From: Frankia sp. RB7
GTDB lineage: Bacteria > Pseudomonadota > Alphaproteobacteria > Rhizobiales > Xanthobacteraceae
Assembly: GCA_030403585.1 (NCBI GenBank)
Contig: JAUEPE010000010.1
Location: 62,001 to 126,000 of the forward strand
Length of the DNA stretch: 64,000 nucleotides
Direction: 5' to 3'
The position numbers were made by a program, and so were the translations under genes. This document shows positions 17,179-25,031 of the stretch, in pieces (the first letter of the stretch is position 1; the number at the start of each line of letters is the position of its first letter). The notes below the pieces were generated by a model. It did not search any database, had not been told where the DNA came from, and was given only the letters and a program-made list of their open reading frames with translations.

Positions 17179-18342
17179 ATGTCGCCCAACGCGCCCGCCG
17201 ACGACCACCACGACGACGTCATGTACCCCTCGGCCATACCGTTCGTGCTGGTCCATCTCGGCTGCTTTGCGGCTATCTGGACTGGTGTCACCTGGCAAGC
17301 CCTCGCGATCTGCGGTTCGCTGTATGTCGTGCGCATGTTTGCGATCGGGGCAGGCTACCATCGTTATTTCTCGCACAAGGCTTTTGCGACCAGCCGGGTG
17401 TTTCAGTTCGCCCTCGCCTGGCTTGCGCAAAGCACCGCGCAGAAGAGCGTGTTGTGGTGGGCGGCCAAGCATCGGCATCATCATCTGCATTCCGATACCG
17501 AATTGGACGTGCATTCGCCGCGTCAGCGCGGCTTCCTGTACAGCCATCTCGGCTGGATTTTCTATCGGGAGCACGATGCGACCGACCTGGTGAAAGTCGG
17601 CGACCTCACAATGTATCCGGAGCTGATGTGGCTGCATCGGCTGGAGCTTCTGCCGGCCGTGACGCTCGCGGTGCTCTGCTTCCTGGTTGCGGGCTGGTCG
17701 GGTCTGGTCGTCGGTTTCCTCTGGAGCACGGTGCTGGTCTATCACGCGACCTTCTGCATCAATTCCCTCGCCCATGTGCATGGACGCAAGCGCTACGTGA
17801 CGGGCGACGATTCCCGCAACAACTGGCTGCTGGCATTGTTCACCATGGGTGAAGGCTGGCACAACAATCACCACGCCTACCAAAGCAGCGTGCGACAAGG
17901 CTTTCGCTGGTGGGAAATCGACGTGACCTATTACATTCTGAAGGTGCTGTCCTGGTTCGGAATCGTCTGGGACATGAAGGCGCCGCCCGAGCAGGTGCTG
18001 CGCAACGAGCAGCCGCTTGGCGCACGGGTCATCAATCGCGCAGCCCGCGAGCTTGCCGGGCGGTTCGATGCGCACGCTCTCGCGCACGCGATCTCGTCGG
18101 CGCTGCACCGGGCCGATCTGGCCGCCCTGCAACTGCCGACGCTGCACGACATCCTCAATCGCGCCCATGACGGCGTCGATGCGCTGACGCATCTGCATCT
18201 TCCGAAGATTCCGACCCGCGACGAGTTTCTCGCGGAAGCCAAGGCGATGTTCGCGCGAACACGATCACTCAACGAGATCGTCGACCACGCCTACGAACAC
18301 TTCCTGACGTCGGTCCGCGCGCAGCTCGTGGCAGTGCGCTGA
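17179..18342 (+). CDS. Membrane fatty acyl (delta-9 type) desaturase
   Basis: This is a 387-aa di-iron desaturase that introduces a double bond into acyl-CoA or lipid acyl chains at the membrane. All three histidine boxes are present: HRYFSH at 61-66, HRHHH at 98-102 and HNNHH at 228-232. Four hydrophobic segments fit the family topology. A C-terminal ~100-residue helical extension after the desaturase core is longer than in the shortest bacterial members. It is divergent from cysE and has a hairpin terminator in its 5' leader, hinting at regulated expression. Confidence 0.92.
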   Translation: MSPNAPADDHHDDVMYPSAIPFVLVHLGCFAAIWTGVTWQALAICGSLYVVRMFAIGAGYHRYFSHKAFATSRVFQFALAWLAQSTAQKSVLWWAAKHRHHHLHSDTELDVHSPRQRGFLYSHLGWIFYREHDATDLVKVGDLTMYPELMWLHRLELLPAVTLAVLCFLVAGWSGLVVGFLWSTVLVYHATFCINSLAHVHGRKRYVTGDDSRNNWLLALFTMGEGWHNNHHAYQSSVRQGFRWWEIDVTYYILKVLSWFGIVWDMKAPPEQVLRNEQPLGARVINRAARELAGRFDAHALAHAISSALHRADLAALQLPTLHDILNRAHDGVDALTHLHLPKIPTRDEFLAEAKAMFARTRSLNEIVDHAYEHFLTSVRAQLVAVR

Positions 18343-18525
18343 AGCTCGCGGCCATCGCGCCCGTGACCTGATCGTGCTTGCACCCAGCACCGCGAAGGCG
18401 GTCACGCCGAGCAACAGGCGGGTGGTGAGGTCGATAAGCGCCGTCCAGACATGAGCAGCGCGCCCCAGTGAGACGGCGCGCGCAAGTCTTGGTGCCGGAC
18501 GACAGGATGGAAGTTCTAACGGGCC

Positions 18526-18569
18526 CCCAAAAACCAAACCGCCCGCCTGCGGGGTGCGCAAGCGGGCGG
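18526..18569 (-). terminator. Rho-independent terminator of the DUF2852 gene
   Basis: On the minus strand CCGCCCGC and GCGGGCGG form an 8-bp GC stem, extended by three further pairs, followed by TTTGGTTTTTGG. It lies ~65 bp after the DUF2852 stop codon. The plus-strand desaturase gene ends 180 bp away and has no obvious terminator of its own. Confidence 0.75.
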
Positions 18570-18634
18570 CTCGGGGCCATCAGGACTTTGGGGGCATGCG
18601 CCTGAAGGCTTTGAGAGGTGCGATCTTGTCCGGA

Positions 18635-19126
18635 TCAGCCCTGCGGCTGGTCGGTCGGCGGCGGGGTCGGACGCGTCTTGTGCTGGGCCATGAACTGGTC
18701 GAACTCGGCCTTGTCCTTGGCGTGGCGCAGACGGTCGAGGAAATTCTTGAATTCGACCTGCTCCTCCTCGAGCCGCTGCAGCGTCTCGGTGCGGTATTCG
18801 TCGAAGGCGCGGTTGCCGGAGGACGGCGGGCCGAAGCCGAAGCCGAAACCACGGCGCTCCATGCGGCCGCGCATGCGGTCCATCTTGTACTGCATCCGCT
18901 CCATCTTGTTCTGCCAGCGATCCTGATTGCTCCAGCACGACATTCTTCTGCTCCCGAGTGTGAAAAAGAGAAGGGCAAGTCCGATCGGCCACCAGATGAT
19001 GAAGCCGAGAATGGTCACGGCGATCCAGCCGGGATGCCATGGCGTGTCGAGCATGTGGGGCCGCTCGTACTGTTGCTGCTGGTCCGAGGGGCCGCGCCAG
19101 CGATTGACATCAGCGGTGTAGGCCAT
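18635..19126 (-). CDS. DUF2852 membrane protein
   Basis: This 163-aa protein matches the DUF2852 family found in rhizobia. Near residues 30-58 a single hydrophobic segment (PGWIAVTILGFIIWWPIGLA) anchors it. After it comes a Met/Arg/Lys-rich amphipathic coiled-coil with repeated KMERMQYKMDRMRGRMERR, a Gly/Phe loop, and a second coiled coil rich in Glu. Function is unknown. A perfect 19-bp palindrome abuts its predicted -10 element, and a related dyad lies at the start of the neighbouring TetR gene. It is therefore probably the main target of that repressor. Confidence 0.88.
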   Translation of the reverse strand: MAYTADVNRWRGPSDQQQQYERPHMLDTPWHPGWIAVTILGFIIWWPIGLALLFFTLGSRRMSCWSNQDRWQNKMERMQYKMDRMRGRMERRGFGFGFGPPSSGNRAFDEYRTETLQRLEEEQVEFKNFLDRLRHAKDKAEFDQFMAQHKTRPTPPPTDQPQG

Positions 19127-19159
19127 TTCCCTTCTCCATCACGGCATCTGCCGTTGTGA

Positions 19160-19178
19160 ATGTAAATAACATTTACAT
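19160..19178. promoter_or_regulatory. Predicted TetR operator at the DUF2852 promoter
   Basis: ATGTAAAT-AAC-ATTTACAT is a perfect 8-3-8 palindrome, 33 bp upstream of the DUF2852 start. It begins at the last base of the predicted -10 element, so bound repressor would cover the transcription start. An imperfect version with the same geometry occurs at the TetR gene start (19985-20003). Confidence 0.7.
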
Positions 19179-19205
19179 AGCTAGACCATCCCGCGATTTT
19201 GTCAA
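19178..19205 (-). promoter_or_regulatory. Sigma-70-type promoter of the DUF2852 gene
   Basis: On the minus strand a consensus -35 TTGACA (19205-19200) is followed after 16 bp by TAGCTA (19183-19178), a moderate -10. The operator palindrome lies immediately downstream. Confidence 0.6.
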
Positions 19206-19245
19206 GCTGGCGGCCTGACGGGTCTGCGGAATTATTTGCGCAACT

Positions 19246-19986
19246 TTATTTCGGCTTGCCCCAAGGACCGCCCGGCGGAACGCTGGAACCGGAGGGAGCC
19301 TCCGGCGGCACCGGCGGGGGTTCGGCGCCTTTCGCAGGCGGTCGGCGATCGGTCGTGAAGCCGAGGCCGCGCAGATAGATCAGCACTTCGGCCTCCAACA
19401 GCTCGTCCGGCGACATCGGCAATTTTCGCCGCGCGGCGTCCCCGCGCGAGAACAGCGAAGCAACGCCATGCGCCATCGACCAGATGTGCAGCGCCATCAT
19501 CATCGCCGGAGGACGCGGCGTGCCAGGCGGGGCGAGCGCCGCCAGGCGCTCCGCGGCGGCGCGAATGACGTTGAAAGCGCGCTCGCTTGCGGCCTGCAGC
19601 GCTGCATTGGCATCGACCGGCAGGCCGGATTCGAACATCGCGTTGTAGAAGGCGGGCTCCTCGCGGGCGAAGGCGAGATAGGCCCGGCCGACGCGCTCGA
19701 ACGCGGTAACGGTGTCGGGGCGCCCGTCGTCCCAGGCCGCCGTAAGCCGCGATTCGAACTGCTCGAAACCGCGCTGGGCGATCGAGGACAGCAATTCGTC
19801 ACGGTCGCGAAAATGCCGGTAAGGCGCCGCCGCGCTGACGCCAGCCATGCGCGCGGCATCGGCAAAGGTGAAGCCGGCTGCGCCCTTCTCGGCGATCAGC
19901 CCGAGGGCGGCCTGCAACAAGGCTTCCTTCAGATTGCCGTGGTGATAGCCGCGCTCGGCGCGGCGCTCTTCCTTGCGCCAGCTCAT
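19246..19986 (-). CDS. TetR/AcrR-family transcriptional regulator (WHG-type C-terminus)
   Basis: This 246-aa repressor has an N-terminal helix-turn-helix (GYHHGNLKEALLQAALGLIA, then GFTFADAARMAGVSAAAPYRHF). Its ligand-binding domain is of the type carrying the WHG-like motif (ALHIWSMAHGVASLF). A Pro-rich tail of about 35 residues follows and is not part of the fold. It is transcribed in the same direction as the DUF2852 gene, which lies downstream. Matching dyads at both gene starts indicate autoregulation and control of DUF2852. The effector ligand is unknown. Confidence 0.9.
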   Translation of the reverse strand: MSWRKEERRAERGYHHGNLKEALLQAALGLIAEKGAAGFTFADAARMAGVSAAAPYRHFRDRDELLSSIAQRGFEQFESRLTAAWDDGRPDTVTAFERVGRAYLAFAREEPAFYNAMFESGLPVDANAALQAASERAFNVIRAAAERLAALAPPGTPRPPAMMMALHIWSMAHGVASLFSRGDAARRKLPMSPDELLEAEVLIYLRGLGFTTDRRPPAKGAEPPPVPPEAPSGSSVPPGGPWGKPK

Positions 19987-20007
19987 GTGAACGACCTTTA
20001 CATGAGC
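19981..20007. promoter_or_regulatory. Predicted TetR auto-operator overlapping its start codon
   Basis: GCTCATGTGAAC-GAC-CTTTACATGAGC is a 27-bp dyad with 10 of 12 matching pairs, overlapping the ATG of the TetR gene. Its inner 19 bp share the 8-3-8 geometry and ATGT..ACAT ends of the operator at 19160-19178. Confidence 0.6.
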
Positions 20008-20081
20008 CGGCGGTGAAGGTCACTAGCGGCGATCGGTTTTGGTGAACCCGTACTTCCACGTGCCCGACGTTCCGATGAGCC

Positions 20082-20444
20082 CTAGCCACCCGGGATCGGC
20101 AGCACCGGCATGATCTCGACGCGCTCGCCGGGGAAGATCGCGAAGTGCGGATGGTTCTCGAACATCTTGGCGGCGGCCTCGTGCGAGGCTGCGCGAACGA
20201 CGGTGAAGGCGCCCATCTCGTTGGCGATGTCGGCGACGCCTTTGCCGTCGACCCGCTTGGTCGTGCCAAGCGGACCGCCCATGGCCTGGATCGCACCCTG
20301 GTGCTTGTCGACCCAGCCCTTCCAGGCCGCGATGCCCTCGATCTCCTTTGCCTTGCGCTCGGCGTCGGACATCGCGTTCCACGCGGCCCATTTCGGACTG
20401 TCCTTGCTGCCGAGAAAGACGGCGAGATAGGTGTCGTTGCTCAT
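20082..20444 (-). CDS. YCII-related / DGPF-family small protein
   Basis: This 120-aa cytoplasmic protein starts MSNDTYLAVFLGSKDSPKWA. It resembles YCII-related small alpha-beta dimeric proteins by length and by the closing FENHPHFAIFPGERVEIMPV. It lies 57 bp downstream of another YciI-family gene and has no own promoter of the TGTC/CGTC type. It is therefore probably read from the predicted ECF42 promoter at 20931-20957. Biochemical role unknown; the family often accompanies ECF sigma factors. Confidence 0.8.
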   Translation of the reverse strand: MSNDTYLAVFLGSKDSPKWAAWNAMSDAERKAKEIEGIAAWKGWVDKHQGAIQAMGGPLGTTKRVDGKGVADIANEMGAFTVVRAASHEAAAKMFENHPHFAIFPGERVEIMPVLPIPGG

Positions 20445-20501
20445 CGGTCGTTTCTCCCTTGCTCCATGATGGACGGACGCCGCGGCGCTCGCCGCGCGCT
20501 G

Positions 20502-20903
20502 CTAGCTTTTCAGGTCGTCGAAACCGGCGGCGGCCTGCACCTCCGGCGGAAAGTCGGACATTTCCTGCACCTGGCGGATCTCGATGATCTCATTGGCCGA
20601 GGCCGGGCACTTCTTCGCCCAGGCAATTGCCTCCTCACGCGAGCCGACCTCGATCATCCAGTAGCCGCCCAGCACTTCCTTGGCCTCCGTGAAGGGACCG
20701 TCGGTCACGGCAGCCACGCCGGTCGCAAATGAGACGCGCGCGCCCATCGACGGCGGATGCAGGCCGTCCAGCGTGATCAGCACGCCGGCATCCTTCAGCG
20801 CCTCGTTGTAGCGCATCATCGCTGCAACGCGTTCGGGATCGAGTTGCACGTCCGCCGCCGCTGTCTCGTAGCCGAGCGGGATCATCAGCATCATGAATCG
20901 CAT
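20502..20903 (-). CDS. YciI/DGPF-family protein
   Basis: This 133-aa protein contains the DGPFTEAKE signature and the LGGYWMIEVGSREEA strand that define the DGPF/YciI family linked genetically to ECF sigma factors. The ATG at 20903 (MRFMMLMIPLGYE) is chosen because a longer frame from 20927 would begin at or ahead of the transcription start predicted from the TGTC-N17-CGTC promoter. It heads a two-gene unit with the YCII gene downstream. It is remote (7 kb) from the ECF42 gene but carries the same promoter type. Confidence 0.88.
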   Translation of the reverse strand: MRFMMLMIPLGYETAAADVQLDPERVAAMMRYNEALKDAGVLITLDGLHPPSMGARVSFATGVAAVTDGPFTEAKEVLGGYWMIEVGSREEAIAWAKKCPASANEIIEIRQVQEMSDFPPEVQAAAGFDDLKS

Positions 20904-20930
20904 GCGGTTCCTCACCTGCCTCGTCATTAA

Positions 20931-20957
20931 GACGAACGACGCTGCACGAGGCAGACA
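20931..20957 (-). promoter_or_regulatory. Predicted ECF42-type promoter (third copy)
   Basis: On the minus strand TGTCTG (20957-20952), exactly 17 bp, then CGTC (20934-20931), 27 bp before the YciI start codon. Spacing and key bases match the two copies near the ECF42 gene. Confidence 0.65.
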
Positions 20958-21130
20958 GGGACGTGAGAATTATTTCGGGGACACATTTCGACGCGTCGCA
21001 ACATGCGCGAAATGAGAAAATATTTTCGAAACGCGACCGTACAATTACGGACGCGCGCGCGCCCTCGTATGAATTCCGCTGTGCTTATGGAGCCAGAAGA
21101 CTCGTGAACTGAACGACATCGGAATCATAC

Positions 21131-22927
21131 GTGAAACTACGGAAGGCAAGCAGTTCCGCGCAGTTGTTTACAGTTGCTCAATCCGCCCATGCAACTTTTC
21201 AGACAAAGCGAGACGGTACGTTGATCCCGTCGATTCGACAGCAGATCATTGCGGAGCATCAATTGTTCAATTTCCAACGCAAGAAAGTCAGGCACGCGGT
21301 CGCAGAGGTCGAGGCGCTCGACCGGTCGCAGGCGGTGATCGAGTTCGGTCTCGACGGCACCATTCTCGATGCCAACGAAAATCTGCTGAAGATGAGCGGC
21401 TATTCGCTCGCGGAGATCAAAGGCAAGCATCACAGCATCTTCGTGAGCCCGGCCGAGCGCGAGAGCCCGCGCTACCGCGATTTCTGGGCCAGCCTGAACC
21501 GCGGCGAGTTCCAGACCACGCAATACCGGCGCTACGGCAAGGGCGGCAAGGAAGTCTGGGTCCACGCCTCCTACGCGCCGCTGCTCGACGAGAGCGGCAA
21601 GGTGATCAGCTTCATCAAGTTCGCCACCGACATCACGGCCTACAAGATGCGGAGCATGGAGGAAGCCGGCAAGCTCGCCGCGATCAGCCGCGCCCAGGCC
21701 GTCATCGAGTTCAACATGGACGGCACCATCGTCACTGCCAATGAGAATTTCCTGGGCGCGATGGGCTACTCGCTCGACGAAATCAAGGGCAAGCACCACA
21801 GCATGTTCGTGACGCCGGAGGATCGCGCGAGTTCGGCCTATGCCGATTTCTGGGCGCGGCTGAATCGCGGCCAGTTCGAGGCGGCTGAATACAAGCGGCT
21901 CGGCAAGGGGGCTAAGGAAATCTGGATTCTCGCGACCTACAACCCGATCCTCGACGACATGGGCCGGCCGTTCAAGGTGGTGAAATTCGCAACCGACGTC
22001 ACCGCGCAGAAGATGAAGGCGGCCGACAATGACGGCCAGCTCGCCGCGATCGAGAAGTCGCAGGCGGTGATCGAGTTCAACATGGACGGCACGATCCGTA
22101 CCGCCAACCAGAATTTCCTGGGCGCGATTGGCTATTCGCTGGCCGAGATCAAGGGCCAGCACCACAGCATGTTCGTCGAGCCGAGCGAGAAGAATTCGGC
22201 TGCCTACCGCCAATTCTGGGAGACGCTCAACCGCGGCGAATACCAGGCCGCCGAGTACAAGCGGATTGCCAAGGGCGGCCGCGAGATCTGGATCCAGGCG
22301 TCCTACAACCCGATCTTCGACCTCAACGGCAAGCCCTACAAGGTGGTGAAATACGCCACCGACATCACCGCGCAGGCGATCGGGCGCAAGAAGGCCGAGA
22401 ATGCGCGCGGGTTGATCGAAGCGGTCGCGGCCGGCAGCGAGCAGATGAGCGCCTCGATCCGCGAGATTTCCGAGACCATGGCGAAGTCGCGCGAGAACTC
22501 CAAGGTCGCAACCACCCGGGTCGACGCCGCCGACGGCCAGGCACAGCGACTGAACGCGGCCGCGCAGGCCATGACCGGCATCGTCGAGATGATCGCCGGC
22601 ATCACCAGCCAGATCAATTTGCTCGCGCTCAACGCCACGATCGAATCGGCGCGCGCGGGCGAAGCCGGACGAGGCTTCGCGGTGGTCGCCTCCGAGGTGA
22701 AGAACCTCGCCAACCAGGCCAAGCAGGCGACCGACACGATCACCTCCGAGATCGAGGCGCTGAACACGATCTCCGGCGACGTCGCGAGCTCGCTCACCGC
22801 GATCAAGGTCGCGATCGCGGGCGTCAACGAGTTCATCGCCTCCACCGCTGCCGCGGTCGAGGAGCAGAGCGCGGTGACCGCAGACATGTCGTCGAACATG
22901 CAGCGGGCGTCGGCGGAGCTGTCGTAA
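21131..22927 (+). CDS. Cytoplasmic triple-PAS methyl-accepting chemotaxis protein
   Basis: This 598-aa receptor has no transmembrane segment. Three near-identical PAS/PAC modules start at VIEF in residues 69, 191 and 313, exactly 122 residues apart, each with GYSLxEIKGxHHSMFV and a W-[VI]-x-A-[ST]-Y-x-P motif. The C-terminal signalling domain has the conserved hairpin tip ([20 protein letters not shown]) that contacts CheA/CheW. The GTG start follows an upstream in-frame stop, and no ATG lies before the first PAS. PAS modules suggest intracellular redox, oxygen or ligand sensing. No bound cofactor can be read from the sequence. Confidence 0.92.
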   Translation: MKLRKASSSAQLFTVAQSAHATFQTKRDGTLIPSIRQQIIAEHQLFNFQRKKVRHAVAEVEALDRSQAVIEFGLDGTILDANENLLKMSGYSLAEIKGKHHSIFVSPAERESPRYRDFWASLNRGEFQTTQYRRYGKGGKEVWVHASYAPLLDESGKVISFIKFATDITAYKMRSMEEAGKLAAISRAQAVIEFNMDGTIVTANENFLGAMGYSLDEIKGKHHSMFVTPEDRASSAYADFWARLNRGQFEAAEYKRLGKGAKEIWILATYNPILDDMGRPFKVVKFATDVTAQKMKAADNDGQLAAIEKSQAVIEFNMDGTIRTANQNFLGAIGYSLAEIKGQHHSMFVEPSEKNSAAYRQFWETLNRGEYQAAEYKRIAKGGREIWIQASYNPIFDLNGKPYKVVKYATDITAQAIGRKKAENARGLIEAVAAGSEQMSASIREISETMAKSRENSKVATTRVDAADGQAQRLNAAAQAMTGIVEMIAGITSQINLLALNATIESARAGEAGRGFAVVASEVKNLANQAKQATDTITSEIEALNTISGDVASSLTAIKVAIAGVNEFIASTAAAVEEQSAVTADMSSNMQRASAELS

Positions 22928-23100
22928 GCCTCTCTCCGGCTTTTTTCCCGTCGCCCTGCGAGGGCGGCTGCGCGGCCACCTCGGGGCGACGGTTGAGCGC
23001 CCAACTCCATCGGCATAAATCTTCCTCGTCAGCACCAAAGCGCAGTAAAAGGAGACCGCGCCAGCACGCGCCCCTTTTTCGAGACAGGACAGATCAGCCA

Positions 23101-23889
23101 ATGCCGCAAGCCCCGCAAAAAGTCGCCCTCGTCACCGGAGCCGCACGCGGCATCGGGCTTGCGGCGGCCAGGAAATTCTTGGCCGAGGGCTGGCGCGTGG
23201 CGCTGCTCGACATCGAAGACGAATTGCTCGGCCGCGCGGTGGCGGAGATCGGCCAAAGCGAGGCGACGCTGGCGCTGACCTGCGACGTCTCTGACGCGAC
23301 CGCGGTTGGCGCCGCGATGAAGACGGTCGAGCAGCGCTTCGGCCGGCTCGATGCGCTCGTCAACAATGCCGGCGTCGCAATGTTCGCGCCGGTGCTGGAG
23401 ACCAGCGATGCCGACTGGAACAGGATCATGGCGGTCAACCTCACCGGCCCGTTCCTCTGCACCAAGGCGGCCGCGCCGCTGATGCGGGAGCAAGGCGGCG
23501 GCGCCATCGTCAACATCACCTCGATCTCGGCCGTGCGCGCCTCGACCCTGCGCTCGGCCTACGGCACCAGCAAAGCCGGTTTGGCGCATCTGACAAAACA
23601 GATCGCGGTCGAGCTTGCCTCGCTCAACATCCGCGTCAATGCGGTCGCACCGGGGCCGGTCGACACCGCGATGGCAAAGCAGGTGCACAGCAAGGAGATC
23701 CGCGCCGACTATCACGACGCCATCCCGCTCAACCGCTACGGCCTGGAGGAGGAACTCGCGGAAGCGATTTTCTTCCTGTGCTCGGAGCGCGCGAGCTACA
23801 TCACCGGCCAAATTTTGGCCGTCGATGGCGGCTTCGATGCGGCCGGCATCGGCCTGCCGACATTGCGCGGCGAACGGCGGAACGGATAG
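23101..23889 (+). CDS. SDR-family NAD(P)-dependent oxidoreductase
   Basis: This 262-aa classical short-chain dehydrogenase has TGAARGIG at residues 12-19, NNAG at 88-91 and catalytic Tyr154/Lys158 (YGTSK) with a Ser in NITSIS. D37 after strand 2 (LLDIED) favours NAD over NADP. The ATG at 23101 is chosen; the open frame extends to 22993 but that part is not SDR-like. The substrate, probably a secondary alcohol or keto compound, is not defined. It is followed by a dispersed repeat. Confidence 0.9.
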   Translation: MPQAPQKVALVTGAARGIGLAAARKFLAEGWRVALLDIEDELLGRAVAEIGQSEATLALTCDVSDATAVGAAMKTVEQRFGRLDALVNNAGVAMFAPVLETSDADWNRIMAVNLTGPFLCTKAAAPLMREQGGGAIVNITSISAVRASTLRSAYGTSKAGLAHLTKQIAVELASLNIRVNAVAPGPVDTAMAKQVHSKEIRADYHDAIPLNRYGLEEELAEAIFFLCSERASYITGQILAVDGGFDAAGIGLPTLRGERRNG

Positions 23890-23898
23890 GCTTGGCAG

Positions 23899-23982
23899 GG
23901 TGGGCAAAGGCGCTCTTGCGCCGTGCCTACCATCTTCTCCGGATTTGCGGTGCCGATGGTGGGCACGCTACGCTTTGCCCAC
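23899..23982. repeat. Dispersed composite GGTGGGCA repeat
   Basis: The stretch contains GGTGGGCAAAGGCGC..GTGCCTACC and, about 25 bp later, GGTGGGCACGCTACGCTTTGCCCAC, both imperfect hairpins of the same family as 2370-2396. It lies between the SDR and the ClpP-like gene and looks like a common extragenic repeat of this genus. Confidence 0.6.
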
Positions 23983-24005
23983 GGAATCGAGTTGGTGGAG
24001 ACTTC

Positions 24006-24443
24006 ATGCGACGCATTTCCTTCGTCAAAGCCTGGATCTTCGCAACCACCCTGCTCGTCACTGTGCCGGCATCCGCCGAGATTCGCATCATCCAGAGCCC
24101 CGGCGGACAGGTCGGGCCGTTCCTCGATCTGTTCGAGAAGGTGCGCGAGAGCGGCGACCGCGTGGTGATCGACGGTCCCTGCCTGTCCGCCTGCACGCTG
24201 GTGCTCAGCATCGTGCCGGGCGAGCGCATCTGCGTCACCAAGCGCGCCGTGCTCGGTTTCCATGCCGCACGTTCGGTCGACCGGCGCGGACGCTTTTATG
24301 CCGAGCCGGAAGCATCCGAAGCCGTGCTTGCGGCCTATCCGGGCCCGGTTCGTAACTGGATCAGCCGCCGCGGCGGCCTCACCTCACGCTTGCTGTTGCT
24401 GAAGGGGCGCGACCTCGCCGCGATCTATCCGCGCTGTCGATGA
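24006..24443 (+). CDS. Exported ClpP/crotonase-like protein
   Basis: This 145-aa protein has a signal peptide ending at PASA-E (residues 1-24). The mature part, VVIDGPCLSACTLVLS followed by AVLGFHAARS, resembles the nucleophile and histidine strands of ClpP-fold peptidases (COG3904-like periplasmic proteins). Candidate triad residues are Ser61, His86 and Asp136. Their spacing of 25 and 50 is almost that of ClpP (25 and 49). Length is much shorter than ClpP itself. The ATG at 24006 follows GGTGGAGAC. Enzymatic activity and substrate are unproven. Confidence 0.75.
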   Translation: MRRISFVKAWIFATTLLVTVPASAEIRIIQSPGGQVGPFLDLFEKVRESGDRVVIDGPCLSACTLVLSIVPGERICVTKRAVLGFHAARSVDRRGRFYAEPEASEAVLAAYPGPVRNWISRRGGLTSRLLLLKGRDLAAIYPRCR

Positions 24444-24529
24444 TGCCCTGCGATTCGCAGGCGGCTCCATAGCGCACAGGTTCCACTCGCGCGGTTGGAA
24501 CCTCGTGATAATCCGAATCGGCCGCTCCC

Positions 24530-24628
24530 GTGCAATTCATCACCGCGCACATCGCACTTATCTACGTCGTACCCTTTGTTGCAGCGATGAGCGTCGGCTT
24601 CGTTGTGATCGCAATGTTGATCGGCTGA
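24530..24628 (+). CDS. Possible 32-aa membrane miniprotein
   Basis: A GTG-started frame encodes VQFITAHIALIYVVPFVAAM followed by SVGFVVIAMLIG, an almost wholly hydrophobic single helix. An in-frame TAA lies 21 bp upstream of the GTG. No ribosome site is visible, which limits confidence. It is one of three miniature membrane ORFs within 500 bp. Confidence 0.35.
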   Translation: MQFITAHIALIYVVPFVAAMSVGFVVIAMLIG

Positions 24629-24743
24629 CGAACGACGCGTTGCGCCATCAGAAATTCACAACTTCTGTGAACCGCGTCACACTAAGGCCAAGTTAGCTCG
24701 GCATACTCTGCGCCAGTTCACATCGATGTCCGCGGAGATCATC

Positions 24744-24923
24744 ATGACCAGCATCAGCACCGACGGACACGCTGATTCAGAAGCTCACTCGTCACTCTTG
24801 CAACGAGCGGGCAAGCAGGCTTTTACGCTGTCGTTTCTGAGCGCGAGCGCGATCGCAACCGTCGGCTGGCTCTACGCGCTCGGACAGGGAGCCCTCGCCG
24901 TCACGAGCTGGCTGTTCTTCTGA
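24744..24923 (+). CDS. Small membrane protein, 59 aa
   Basis: The ATG at 24744 (MTSISTDGHADSE) has GGAG 7 nt upstream; a second ATG at 24726 lacks a site. A hydrophilic Ser/His-rich N-terminus is followed by a transmembrane segment (FTLSFLSASAIATVGWLYAL) and a short hydrophobic tail ending TSWLFF. No domain is recognised. It lies tail-to-tail, 12 bp away, with another miniature membrane ORF. Confidence 0.55.
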   Translation: MTSISTDGHADSEAHSSLLQRAGKQAFTLSFLSASAIATVGWLYALGQGALAVTSWLFF

Positions 24924-24935
24924 AGAACTTACGTT

Positions 24936-25031
24936 CTAGAAGAAAAGCGGCCGAACCATCGGGGCCAGCTTCACGCTGGCGCAGATGAGCATTCCCCAAA
25001 GAGCGAAATTGATTTGTAGCGCCGCCACCAT
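24936..25031 (-). CDS. 31-aa membrane miniprotein
   Basis: The frame encodes MVAALQINFALWGMLICASV then KLAPMVRPLFF, a single hydrophobic helix with a basic end. The ATG is preceded by GGAAGGGAG at good distance, a much stronger ribosome site than average here, which supports real translation. It is convergent with the 59-aa membrane protein gene. Function unknown. Confidence 0.5.
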   Translation of the reverse strand: MVAALQINFALWGMLICASVKLAPMVRPLFF

